The notes beneath the pieces were generated by a model. That model saw nothing but the letters and a program-made list of their open reading frames with translations. It was not told the origin of the DNA and made no database searches. The translations under genes and the position numbers were made by a program. Of a DNA stretch of 64,000 nt, positions 1-7,868 are shown one piece after another. Source of the stretch: Croceibacterium_B sp963783195. Lineage in GTDB: Bacteria > Pseudomonadota > Alphaproteobacteria > Sphingomonadales > Sphingomonadaceae. Within the stretch, counting starts at the first letter, position 1; each line of letters opens with the position of its first letter. The DNA is taken from contig CAWAMV010000004.1 in the NCBI GenBank assembly GCA_963783195.1, forward strand, positions 682,001 to 746,000. The letters run 5' to 3'.

Positions 1-345
1 CCACAGCAGGAACAGGCCGCCGGCGAGAAGGATCAGGTCGCGGCCGGAAAAGGCCGTTTCGAACGTCGGCTCGCCGTGAGGGCCGGGCGCTCCGCTAAGG
101 CCGAGATCGATCAGCGGTGCGCGCAACGTCACCAGCCAGCCGATCAGCATGAGAAGCCCGATTCGCATGATCAGCGCCAGGGCGAGACCGATGCGTCGCG
201 CTTTCGCCTGCTGTTCCGGCGGTAGCTTGTTGGAAAGGATCGCGATGAACACGAGGTTGTCGATCCCGAGCACGATCTCGAGCGCGACGAGAGTGAGGAG
301 AGCAAGCCAGGTCGCGGGGTCCGAGAAGAGCGTCAGAAGGTCCAT
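1..345 (-). CDS. TerC-family integral membrane protein (partial, 3' end off window)
   Basis: The first 115 codons are read from an ATG at 345 down to the window edge, so the C-terminus is missing. The product opens with a hydrophobic helix holding the signature ALEIVLGIDNLVFIAIL, followed by a basic loop (SNKLPPEQQAKARR) and two more membrane segments. The GIDN-containing first helix is typical of the TerC/YgdQ/YkoY family, whose members are linked to metal ion export. Family membership is clear; the transported ion cannot be told from sequence. The gene diverges from the cold-shock gene. Confidence 0.8.
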   Translation of the reverse strand, partial: MDLLTLFSDPATWLALLTLVALEIVLGIDNLVFIAILSNKLPPEQQAKARRIGLALALIMRIGLLMLIGWLVTLRAPLIDLGLSGAPGPHGEPTFETAFSGRDLILLAGGLFLLW

Positions 346-568
346 CCGCGGCCTGTCTGACTTGTGAGGAACGAGCTGACAAGATGGTCATTACGCAACA
401 CGCAAGTCCCCCTTGGGCCGTGAACGCTTTAATTCATTCGCATGGACATGTTTTTCCGCTATAAGCGCTGCGGTTCAAAGCGGGGGGAGCGCCTCCGCAA
501 AGCGCCCGGCGACGCTTCGTCCGTCTCGTCGGGGGGAAATTAGGGCGAGACAAAGGTACGTGGGTTAG

Positions 569-1348
569 ATGGGTTACGACAGAGGGCGTCGCGGCAAGGG
601 GCGCGACAAGCGGGACGGTTTCGGCGAAGAGGGTTTCGATCCGTTCATGGACAACGGGCCGCCGGCTTTCGGCGGCGGCGGTGACCGCTTCGGCGGAGGC
701 GGTGGCGACCGCTTCGGCGGCGGCAGTGGCGGCGGCGGCGGCGGCGGTGGCTATCGCGGCGGCGGCGGCGGCGGAGGTGGTGGCTTCCGCGGCGGTGGCG
801 CTGGCGGCAGCGGCGGCGGTTTCCGCGGCGGTGGCGATGGCGCCCCGCGCGGCGGCGGTATGCCCGCCCAGGTTGTCGGCACCGGCCAGGGCAAGGTGAA
901 GTTCTTCAACACCCAGAAAGGCTTCGGCTTCATCCAGCGCGACGAAGGTGGCGAGGATGTGTTCGTTCACATCAGCCAGGTCGAGCGGGCCGGCCTCGAA
1001 GGCCTCGCCGAAGGGCAGGAATTGCAATTCAACCTGGTCGACCGGGGCGGCAAGGTCTCGGCCGCCGACCTGCAGGTCGTGGGCGACGTGATCGAGGTCG
1101 CGCCGCGCGCACCGCAGCGCGAGCTGACGGGTGAAAAGGCCACCGGCACGGTCAAGTTCTTCAACGCGATGAAGGGCTTCGGCTTCATCACGCGCGACGA
1201 TGGCAAGGAGGATGCGTTCGTCCACATCAGCGCCGTGGAGCGTTCGGGCCTGTCCGCCATCAACGAAGGCGACCGGTTCGAATTCGATCTCGAAGTCGAC
1301 CGACGAGGCAAGTACTCGGCGGTCAACCTTGTGCCCGTTCAGGGCTGA
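569..1348 (+). CDS. Double cold-shock domain protein with glycine-rich N-terminus
   Basis: 259 residues. Residues about 30-95 are almost entirely Gly, Arg and Phe in GGGGFRGG-type repeats. Two cold-shock domains follow, at about 107-170 and 190-256, each with an RNP1-like KGFGFI and an RNP2-like VFVHIS or AFVHIS. Cold-shock domains bind single-stranded RNA or DNA. Tandem domains are common in alphaproteobacteria, but an RGG-like arm in front resembles RNA-binding proteins that condense or remodel RNA. The leader from 346 is over 200 nt, which fits post-transcriptional control. The start has a modest AAAGG about 11 nt upstream. The specific RNA target is unknown. Confidence 0.9.
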   Translation: MGYDRGRRGKGRDKRDGFGEEGFDPFMDNGPPAFGGGGDRFGGGGGDRFGGGSGGGGGGGGYRGGGGGGGGGFRGGGAGGSGGGFRGGGDGAPRGGGMPAQVVGTGQGKVKFFNTQKGFGFIQRDEGGEDVFVHISQVERAGLEGLAEGQELQFNLVDRGGKVSAADLQVVGDVIEVAPRAPQRELTGEKATGTVKFFNAMKGFGFITRDDGKEDAFVHISAVERSGLSAINEGDRFEFDLEVDRRGKYSAVNLVPVQG

Positions 1349-1407
1349 CCGACCTCGTGTTTCGCCCGGCGTTTGACCGGGCGTGCACACAGGCATAACG
1401 GTTGCAG

Positions 1408-1440
1408 ATGGCGGTCCTCAGGGGCCGCCATTTGTCGTTT
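1408..1440 (+). terminator. Probable hairpin terminator after the cold-shock gene
   Basis: A 7 bp perfect stem (ATGGCGG, 1408-1414, with CCGCCAT, 1425-1431) closes a 10-nt loop and runs into TTTGTCGTTT. It lies between the cold-shock gene and argD. A second GC hairpin (CGCCCGG/CCGGGCG) lies just upstream at about 1360-1385 without a T-tract. The call is moderate because the T-tract is interrupted. Confidence 0.4.
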
Positions 1441-1479
1441 CGCTTATCCAGTCGAGTTCAGTTGCAAAGGAAGTTCCCG

Positions 1480-2667
1480 ATGTCGATCACCCCACTCATG
1501 CCCGTCTATCCCCGGTGCGGAGTTCGGCCCGTGCGCGGAGATAACTGCCACCTGATCGACGAAGACGGCACGCGCTATCTCGATTTCGCCGCGGGTATCG
1601 CGGTCAACCTGCTGGGCCACAGCCACGAGGGACTGATCGGCGCGATCCAGCGCCAGGCGGCGACGTTGATGCACGTCTCCAACCTCTACGGCAGCCCACA
1701 GGGCGAAGCGCTGGCCCAGCGGCTGGTCGACCTGACGTTTGCCGACACGGTGTTCTTCACCAATTCGGGCGCAGAGGCCGTCGAGTGCGCGATCAAGACC
1801 GCGCGCGCCTATCACCAGCACGCCGGCAACGACGAGAAATTCGAGCTGATCACCTTCAAGAACGCCTTTCACGGGAGGACGATGGCGACCATCAGCGCCT
1901 CCAACCAGGAGAAGATGCACAAGGGCTTCAACCCCCTGTTGTCCGGCTTCAAATACGTCGACTTCGACGATCTGGAAGGCGCGAAGGCGGCGATGGGGCC
2001 GCACACTGCCGGTTTCCTGGTCGAGCCGATCCAGGGCGAGGGCGGCATCCGCACCGGCAGCGATGCGTTCCTCAAGGGCCTGCGCAAGCTGGCCGACGAG
2101 AACGACCTCATGCTGGTATTCGACGAGGTGCAGTGCGGTGTCGCGCGGACCGGGACCATGTTCTACTACGAGCAGGTCGGGATCGAGCCGGACATCATGG
2201 CAGTGGCCAAGGGCATCGGCGGCGGATTCCCCGTCGGCGCCTGCCTGGCGACCGAAAAAGCCGCGCGAGGCATGACCTTCGGCACGCACGGGTCAACCTA
2301 CGGCGGCAATCCGCTGGCCATGGCGGCCGGCATGGCCGTGCTCGACGCGGTGGCGAACGACGGGTTTCTCGCCGACGTGCGGGAGAAGGGCGAACGGCTG
2401 CGCAGTCGGCTCGAGCAGTTCATCGGCAACTACCCCGATCTTTTCGAGAGCGTCCGCGGCAAGGGCCTGATGCTGGGCATCAGGATGAAGAGCGAGCCGC
2501 GTCCCTTCATGCAGCACCTGCGCGACAACCACCAGTTGCTGACGGTCGCGGCGGGTGACCAGACGTTGCGCCTTCTGCCGCCGCTCGTCATCGGCGATGC
2601 CGAGATCGACGAATTCTTCGACAAGCTCTCGGCCGGCGCCGCGAGCTACGAAGCGCCGGAGGGCTGA
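1480..2667 (+). CDS. argD: Acetylornithine aminotransferase (class III PLP enzyme)
   Basis: 395 residues from the ATG at 1480, chosen because AAAGGAAG sits 6-13 nt upstream and the product then starts at the normal family position (SITPLMPVYPR). An upstream ATG would add a non-conserved tail. Class III aminotransferase features are visible: TNSGAEAVECAIK near residue 95, LVFDEVQCG near 215 (PLP-contacting Asp) and AVAKGIGGGFPVG with the Schiff-base Lys. It converts N-acetylglutamate semialdehyde to N-acetylornithine in arginine synthesis. argF starts 3 nt after its stop, so the two are cotranscribed. Related GABA or succinylornithine transaminases are less likely given this neighbour. Confidence 0.93.
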   Translation: MSITPLMPVYPRCGVRPVRGDNCHLIDEDGTRYLDFAAGIAVNLLGHSHEGLIGAIQRQAATLMHVSNLYGSPQGEALAQRLVDLTFADTVFFTNSGAEAVECAIKTARAYHQHAGNDEKFELITFKNAFHGRTMATISASNQEKMHKGFNPLLSGFKYVDFDDLEGAKAAMGPHTAGFLVEPIQGEGGIRTGSDAFLKGLRKLADENDLMLVFDEVQCGVARTGTMFYYEQVGIEPDIMAVAKGIGGGFPVGACLATEKAARGMTFGTHGSTYGGNPLAMAAGMAVLDAVANDGFLADVREKGERLRSRLEQFIGNYPDLFESVRGKGLMLGIRMKSEPRPFMQHLRDNHQLLTVAAGDQTLRLLPPLVIGDAEIDEFFDKLSAGAASYEAPEG

Positions 2668-2669
2668 CG

Positions 2670-3599
2670 GTGGCGCCGCGGCATTTCATTGACCTGGCGG
2701 ACGCTGGCGGCGACGCCATCGCCGCGATGATCAACGATGCGCAGGATCGCAAGGCGGCACGGGCCGACTGGCCGAAAGGCAAGCCGGACGCCGATGCGCC
2801 GCTTTCCGGCTGCGTGCTGGGGATGATTTTCGAGAAGAATTCGACCCGCACCAGGGTCAGCTTCGACATCGCCATGCGGCAACTGGGCGGCACCACGCTG
2901 ATCCTCGATTCGGGGACCAGCCAGCTCGGGCGCGGGGAAACGATCGCCGACACTGCCCGGGTACTCAGCCGCATGGTCGACGCGATCATGATCCGTACCG
3001 ACGATCATGCGAAGATCGATGAAATGGCGCGCCATGCATCCGTGCCGGTGATCAATGGCCTGACCGATCGCTCGCACCCGTGCCAGATCGTCGCAGACCT
3101 GCTGACGGTGATCGAACAGGGCAAGGCGCTGCCGGGACTCGAGGTCGCCTGGCTGGGGGACGGCAACAACGTGCTGCACTCGATCCTCGAGGCCGCCGGG
3201 CTGATGAAGTTCAACGTCCGTATCGGTACGCCAGAGGGATACGAGCCAAGCTCGGAATTTGTCGAGCAGGCTCGCCGGGCCGGCTCGCGTGTCACCCTGA
3301 CGCGCGACGCGGCCGAGGCCGTCGCGGGGGCCGACGTGATCGTGACCGACACCTGGGTCTCGATGGGGCAGGACCACACGCACGACAAGCTGGCGGCGAT
3401 GGCGCCGTACCAGGTCAACGATACGCTGATGGCGGGGGCGAAGGCGGACGCGCGCTTCCTCCACTGCCTGCCCGCCCATGTCGGCGAGGAAGTGAGCGAG
3501 AGCGTGTTCGAAGGCTCGCAGTCGGTCGTGTTCGACGAAGCTGAGAACCGGATCCACGCGCAGAAATCGATCCTGTTGTGGTGCTTCGACGAGCTCTGA
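2670..3599 (+). CDS. argF: Ornithine carbamoyltransferase
   Basis: 309 residues starting at a GTG 2 nt after the argD stop. The carbamoyl-phosphate motif KNSTRTRVSF (about residues 52-61), the HPCQ segment (SHPCQIVADLL) and the catalytic LHCLPAH motif near residue 268 are all present. It makes citrulline from ornithine and carbamoyl phosphate, the next arginine step needing the product of the argD branch. Length is typical for the family. The tight argD-argF coupling implies one operon; hslO follows after 46 nt. Confidence 0.96.
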   Translation: MAPRHFIDLADAGGDAIAAMINDAQDRKAARADWPKGKPDADAPLSGCVLGMIFEKNSTRTRVSFDIAMRQLGGTTLILDSGTSQLGRGETIADTARVLSRMVDAIMIRTDDHAKIDEMARHASVPVINGLTDRSHPCQIVADLLTVIEQGKALPGLEVAWLGDGNNVLHSILEAAGLMKFNVRIGTPEGYEPSSEFVEQARRAGSRVTLTRDAAEAVAGADVIVTDTWVSMGQDHTHDKLAAMAPYQVNDTLMAGAKADARFLHCLPAHVGEEVSESVFEGSQSVVFDEAENRIHAQKSILLWCFDEL

Positions 3600-3645
3600 G
3601 CGGTCCGCCTTCCATCGTGCATCATCGCTCCCATATGATGGCGCT

Positions 3646-4551
3646 ATGAACGACGAAATCGACAGCGGAGCCGAGACCGGCTTCGACCGCGTACTCCATT
3701 TCACCCTGCCCGACCGCAACGCTCGCGGCCGCGCGATTCGCCTCGGTCCCGTGCTCGAGGACATCCTGGCGGCGCACGACTACCCGCCCGTTCTGCGGCA
3801 GATGTTGGGTGAAGCACTGGTGCTGACCGCCCTGATGGGCTCGCTGCTGAAGGACGAAGGCAGCCAATTGACCCTGCAGGCACAGGCGGAAGACGGTATC
3901 GTCAGCTTGCTGGTGTGCGATTACCGCTCCGGCGAGCTGCGCGGCTATGCGCGCCACGATGCCGAACTGCTGGCGGATCTGGGGAAGAATCCATCGCTGG
4001 AGGAGATGTTCGGCGGGGGCCATCTTGCGATCACTTTCGACCTCGCGGCGACGGGCCAGCGCTACCAGGGCATCGTCCCGCTGGAGGGGACGTCGCTGAC
4101 GCATGCGGTGGAGAGCTACTTCGCGCAGAGCGAGCAGGTGCCGACCCTGATCCGCACCGCCGTGCGCGCCGGCCTCGGCGGTTCCATCGCTGCCGGCGTG
4201 CTGGTGCAACACCTGCCCGAAGGAGAGGACGGGCGCGAACGGCTCCACGTGCGGATGGACCATCCCGAATGGGAGCATGTCGCGGTCATCGCCGGCACCA
4301 CGACGGAAGACGAACTGGTCGATCCCGAGCTCAGCCTCGAGGCGCTCGTCTGGCGGCTGTTCCATGAAGAGCGCGAGGTGCGGGTGCTGGTCGGCGATCC
4401 CGTCGTTCGGGGATGTCGCTGCTCGGTCGTACACTTCGAGGAAGTGCTGGCTCGCTTTCCCAAGGAGGACCGGATCGACATGCGTGACGAGCAGGGGATT
4501 ATCCGCGTGGACTGCGCCTTCTGCTCTCGCGAGTTCCTGATCGAGGACTAG
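3646..4551 (+). CDS. hslO: Hsp33 redox-regulated chaperone
   Basis: 301 residues. The C-terminal redox switch is intact: GCRCSVVHF (CXC) followed about 30 residues later by CAFC (CXXC), which bind zinc when reduced and release it on oxidation to activate the holdase. The N-terminal dimerising domain has the expected VLTALMGSLLK stretch. The gene follows argF in the same direction, as is common in alphaproteobacteria, so read-through from argDF is plausible. Confidence 0.95.
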   Translation: MNDEIDSGAETGFDRVLHFTLPDRNARGRAIRLGPVLEDILAAHDYPPVLRQMLGEALVLTALMGSLLKDEGSQLTLQAQAEDGIVSLLVCDYRSGELRGYARHDAELLADLGKNPSLEEMFGGGHLAITFDLAATGQRYQGIVPLEGTSLTHAVESYFAQSEQVPTLIRTAVRAGLGGSIAAGVLVQHLPEGEDGRERLHVRMDHPEWEHVAVIAGTTTEDELVDPELSLEALVWRLFHEEREVRVLVGDPVVRGCRCSVVHFEEVLARFPKEDRIDMRDEQGIIRVDCAFCSREFLIED

Positions 4552-4587
4552 CTTGCGGGAATCCGCGCCACCGCCTAGCGGTTTCCC

Positions 4588-5310
4588 ATGGCGGGTGCGG
4601 GGGATCTGGCGGGAGAAGGGCGCGGCGCGGTCGTGCTGTTGTCCGGCGGCCTCGACTCCATGGTCACCGCGGGCCTCGCGCGCGAGGCAGGTTTTTCGCT
4701 CCATGCGCTGACGATCGACTACAACCAGCGGCACCGGCGCGAGATCGGGGCGGCGAAGCTGATCGCGGAAAAGCTGGGCGCCGCGCGTCACGTGATCCTT
4801 CCGCTCGACCTGCGCCAGTTCGGCGGATCGGCGCTGACCGACGACATCGCGGTTCCCAAGGCCGGTTTGGACGAGGCGAGGATACCGGTCACTTACGTCC
4901 CGGCGCGCAATCTCATCTTCCTGGCGCTGACCGCGGGATTTGCCGAGGCTTCGGACTGCTCCGACATATTCATCGGCGTCAATGCGCTCGACTATTCCGG
5001 CTATCCCGACTGCCGCCCCGAATTCATCGCCAGTTTCGCCGAGACCGCCCGGCTGGCGACGAGGGCCGGGATCGAAGGCCGTCCCTTCGCGATCCACGCG
5101 CCGCTGCAGCACATGGGCAAGGCGGACATCGCGTCCGAGGCCGCGCGGCTGGGGCTTGATTCGGGCTGGAGCTGGTCGTGCTACGACCCGGCGCCCGACG
5201 GACGCGCCTGCGGCCTGTGCGATTCGTGCCGCCTGCGCCTCAAGGGGTTCGCCGACGCCGGGCTTGCCGATGCGCTGCCCTATGCGGCGATGCCGGACGA
5301 GGCAGCTTGA
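4588..5310 (+). CDS. queC: 7-cyano-7-deazaguanine synthase
   Basis: 240 residues. The PP-loop ATPase motif LLSGGLDSMVT is near residue 17. The C-terminal zinc site reads CYDPAPDGRACGLCDSCRLR, giving four cysteines. The enzyme turns 7-carboxy-7-deazaguanine into preQ0 for queuosine tRNA modification. The downstream MFS gene appears to start at a TTG overlapping this stop codon. No other queuosine genes lie nearby. Confidence 0.95.
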   Translation: MAGAGDLAGEGRGAVVLLSGGLDSMVTAGLAREAGFSLHALTIDYNQRHRREIGAAKLIAEKLGAARHVILPLDLRQFGGSALTDDIAVPKAGLDEARIPVTYVPARNLIFLALTAGFAEASDCSDIFIGVNALDYSGYPDCRPEFIASFAETARLATRAGIEGRPFAIHAPLQHMGKADIASEAARLGLDSGWSWSCYDPAPDGRACGLCDSCRLRLKGFADAGLADALPYAAMPDEAA

Positions 5311-6809
5311 ACGCCAGCGAAGAAAAGACGCCGGCCTACAGCTGGTACATGCTCGGCGTGCTTTTTCTCGTGTACCTGTTCAACTTCGTCGACCGGCAGA
5401 TACTTTCCATCCTGGCCAACGACATCAAGGCCGACCTCCAGCTCGACGACGCGCAGCTCGGCTTCCTCTACGGAACGGCCTTCGCGATCTTCTACGCGCT
5501 GTTCGGCATCCCGCTGGGGCGGCTGGCCGACACCTGGAATCGCAAGCGCCTGCTTGCCACCGGTATTGCCTTGTGGAGCTGCATGACGACACTGTCGGGC
5601 TTTGCTCGCGACTTCACCACGTTGACCGTGGCGAGGATCGGCGTCGGCGTTGGTGAGGCTTCATCCGCCCCCACGAGCTACTCGATGATCTCGTCGATGT
5701 TCCCGCCGCGGATGCGCGGGCTGGCGATGGGGATATTCTCGGCCGGTCTTTTCACCGGCAGCGGCCTTTCGCTGGTGATCGGCGGCACGATCGTCGAGCG
5801 CTGGAACGCTGCCTTTCCCGCCGGCGGCCCGCTCGGACTAGCCGGTTGGCAGGCGGCATTCCTCTTGGTGGGCCTGCCGGGCATCGGCCTGGCGCTCTGG
5901 GTTCTTTCGCTGCGCGAGCCGCCGCAGGAGAAGGTCACCGACCGGCCGTTCGCCGACTTCGCGGTACAAGTGGCGCAGATCGTGCCCCCCTTCACGCTGC
6001 TCGGCGCGATGCGGGCCGGGAAGGGGGCGCTGGCCCGCAACCTCGCCGTCGCCGCCGCCCTAGCGCTGCTCGCCTGGATGCTGTCGCGGGCAACCGGCAA
6101 CAACCAGCAGTTCTGGTTCTGGACGGTCGGTCTTTACGCGGTGGCGAGCTGGGCGGCGCACCTCAAGCGCACCGATCAGGAGACCTATGCACTGACCTTC
6201 GGTTCGCCGGCCTTCATGGGAATCGTCGTCGCTTATGGCGCGATTTGTTTCCTCGGCTACTCGGTCAGCTACTGGGCCGCGCCCTATGCGGAGCGAACCT
6301 TCGAACTGAGCAAGGGCGATCTTGGCCTGCTGATCGGCGCGCCGAACGCTGTCGGGGGTTTCCTCGGCGTGATCGGCGGCGGCAAGCTGGCGGATGTCCT
6401 CTCGACACGCCACGTCGGGGGCAGGGTCATGGTATTTCTCGTCGCGCTGGTCGCGTCGGTGCCCATCTTCCTTGTCGGCTATTCTGCAGGCAGCCTCGGC
6501 GTGTTTCTCGTCTGCAACTTTCTCGCTCAGTTCGTTACGTCGTCGGCCCTGGGCGCCGGGGCGGCGGCGACCCAGTCGCTCGTCGCGCCGCGGATGCGCG
6601 GCGTGGGCACGGCGATCTACCTGTTGGGCGCAACCCTGCTCGGCCTGTCGCTCGGGCCATTCACCGCCGGCTTCGTATCGGAGACGACCGGCAGTCTCGC
6701 CCGAGGCGTAATGACGACGCTGGCCATCGTGCCCGTGGGACTGCTGGCAACCTTCGTGGCGGTGCGCGGAATGGCGCGGCAGATCGCGCTTCTGGACCGC
6801 GTCAGCTAG
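5307..6809 (+). CDS. MFS transporter, Spinster-like
   Basis: About 500 residues from a TTG at 5307 overlapping the queC stop. An internal ATG at 5349 would cut into the first helix. The product has about 12 hydrophobic segments. The N-terminal YLFNFVDRQILSILA, followed by GIPLGRLADTWNRK (MFS loop 2-3 motif) and GVGEASSAPTSYSMI, is characteristic of the Spinster-type subgroup abundant in sphingomonads. Substrate cannot be assigned. It converges on sodC with an 8 bp overlap. Confidence 0.85.
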   Translation: MNASEEKTPAYSWYMLGVLFLVYLFNFVDRQILSILANDIKADLQLDDAQLGFLYGTAFAIFYALFGIPLGRLADTWNRKRLLATGIALWSCMTTLSGFARDFTTLTVARIGVGVGEASSAPTSYSMISSMFPPRMRGLAMGIFSAGLFTGSGLSLVIGGTIVERWNAAFPAGGPLGLAGWQAAFLLVGLPGIGLALWVLSLREPPQEKVTDRPFADFAVQVAQIVPPFTLLGAMRAGKGALARNLAVAAALALLAWMLSRATGNNQQFWFWTVGLYAVASWAAHLKRTDQETYALTFGSPAFMGIVVAYGAICFLGYSVSYWAAPYAERTFELSKGDLGLLIGAPNAVGGFLGVIGGGKLADVLSTRHVGGRVMVFLVALVASVPIFLVGYSAGSLGVFLVCNFLAQFVTSSALGAGAAATQSLVAPRMRGVGTAIYLLGATLLGLSLGPFTAGFVSETTGSLARGVMTTLAIVPVGLLATFVAVRGMARQIALLDRVS

Positions 6810-7332
6810 GCTTCAGCACCCCGCAGGCAACGCGGTCGCCTGCGGCGCCGGAGGGATCGGTCTTGTAATCGTCGGCCAGGGCATGGACGACCACGGCGGT
6901 ACCGTTGGCGTCGAAGATCTCGGGGAGGATTTCCGACCGCGCGCCCCGCAACGTCGCGCTCACGGTCCCGGCACCGCTCGCGCCGATCGTCGCATTCGGA
7001 AGGTCGCCCAGGTGCGCGCCCATCGGGTTGTCGGTGCCATGCTGGTGGCCGCCTGGATTGAGATGACCGCCGGCCGTCTTGAAGTCCGGGGCTTCGCACG
7101 AGCCCACCATGTGCAGGTGCACCGCGTGGACGCCCGGCGCAAAGCCGGCCAAGCCAACGGAGATGTTCACGTCGGTCCCGTTGCCATAGAGTTGCGCAGT
7201 CCCGGCCGGGAGTCCGTTGGCAAAATGCAGAGTCGCCGAACCAAGCCGTTCGGTTGGCAATTCCTGGACGCTGGCGCATCCCGACAAGGCGAGACCGAGA
7301 GCGGCGAGGTTGGCGAGACGGGGCAAGGGCAT
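6802..7332 (-). CDS. sodC: Cu-Zn superoxide dismutase, lipoprotein
   Basis: 176 residues from an ATG at 7332 preceded by AGGAGA; an in-frame ATG at 7359 lacks a site. The N-terminus is a lipoprotein signal with lipobox LALSGC, so the mature protein should be anchored in the envelope. Copper and zinc ligands are visible in HAVHLHMVG, GGHLNPGGHQHG and VVVHALADDY, and the disulphide cysteines occur in GSCEAP and VACGVL. It dismutates extracytoplasmic superoxide. The gene converges on the MFS gene. Confidence 0.93.
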   Translation of the reverse strand: MPLPRLANLAALGLALSGCASVQELPTERLGSATLHFANGLPAGTAQLYGNGTDVNISVGLAGFAPGVHAVHLHMVGSCEAPDFKTAGGHLNPGGHQHGTDNPMGAHLGDLPNATIGASGAGTVSATLRGARSEILPEIFDANGTAVVVHALADDYKTDPSGAAGDRVACGVLKPS

Positions 7333-7390
7333 GGCTATCTCCTGGCTGTGCACTGACACAACGTCATAACGCCGCCGAAGCTCCTGAACA

Positions 7391-7849
7391 TCAGCCCGGT
7401 GCGAAAATTCCCGCTTCGGTCAAGGCGGCGATCAATGCGGCGATAGCACCGCGGGCCTCCTCGTCCACGGTGGCCCCGCCAGCCGGTGCCTCGGGCACCC
7501 CCGGACGCTGCCAGGTTTCGCGGCGGAGCAGCACCTGCCCGGTCGTGCGATCGAACAGGCGCATTCCCTCGCGCGGGGTTACGAACAGCCAGGTCCCGGC
7601 CTGGCGCGCGGCGATATTGCCGTCTTGACCGCTCCATGCGCCATCGGCCCCTTCGCCGACGATCCACATTTCGCCATCGAGCGGCGCTGAGGGCGGGGTG
7701 GCGGCCTCCCCTTCGCACACGGCGTGCAGCAGCGCGTCGGTCAGGGCAAGCGCCTCGTTGACGGTAAACTCCTTCTGCGATTGCCCGGCGAAAAGCAGGG
7801 GCAGGCCGTACCGCGGCGTGGTCGAGGTGAAGATGACAGGATCGGTCAT
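7391..7849 (-). CDS. DUF2793 protein at the distal end of the GTA cluster
   Basis: 152 residues. The N-terminal RYGLPLLFAGQSQKEFTVNEA segment and the WLFVTPREGMRLFDR stretch are those of DUF2793, a family found beside phage and GTA tail genes. It is the last minus-strand gene of the cluster, 19 nt after the tail protein gene, so it is probably part of the same transcript. A role in host attachment or as an accessory fibre is inference from position. Confidence 0.8.
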   Translation of the reverse strand: MTDPVIFTSTTPRYGLPLLFAGQSQKEFTVNEALALTDALLHAVCEGEAATPPSAPLDGEMWIVGEGADGAWSGQDGNIAARQAGTWLFVTPREGMRLFDRTTGQVLLRRETWQRPGVPEAPAGGATVDEEARGAIAALIAALTEAGIFAPG

Positions 7850-7868
7850 GTGGAAGTTCCTTCGTGTG

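Noticed and set aside
434..1396. Long minus-strand ORF opposite the cold-shock gene
   Set aside because: Its Ala-rich run mirrors the glycine codons of the real gene; no start signal or family match.
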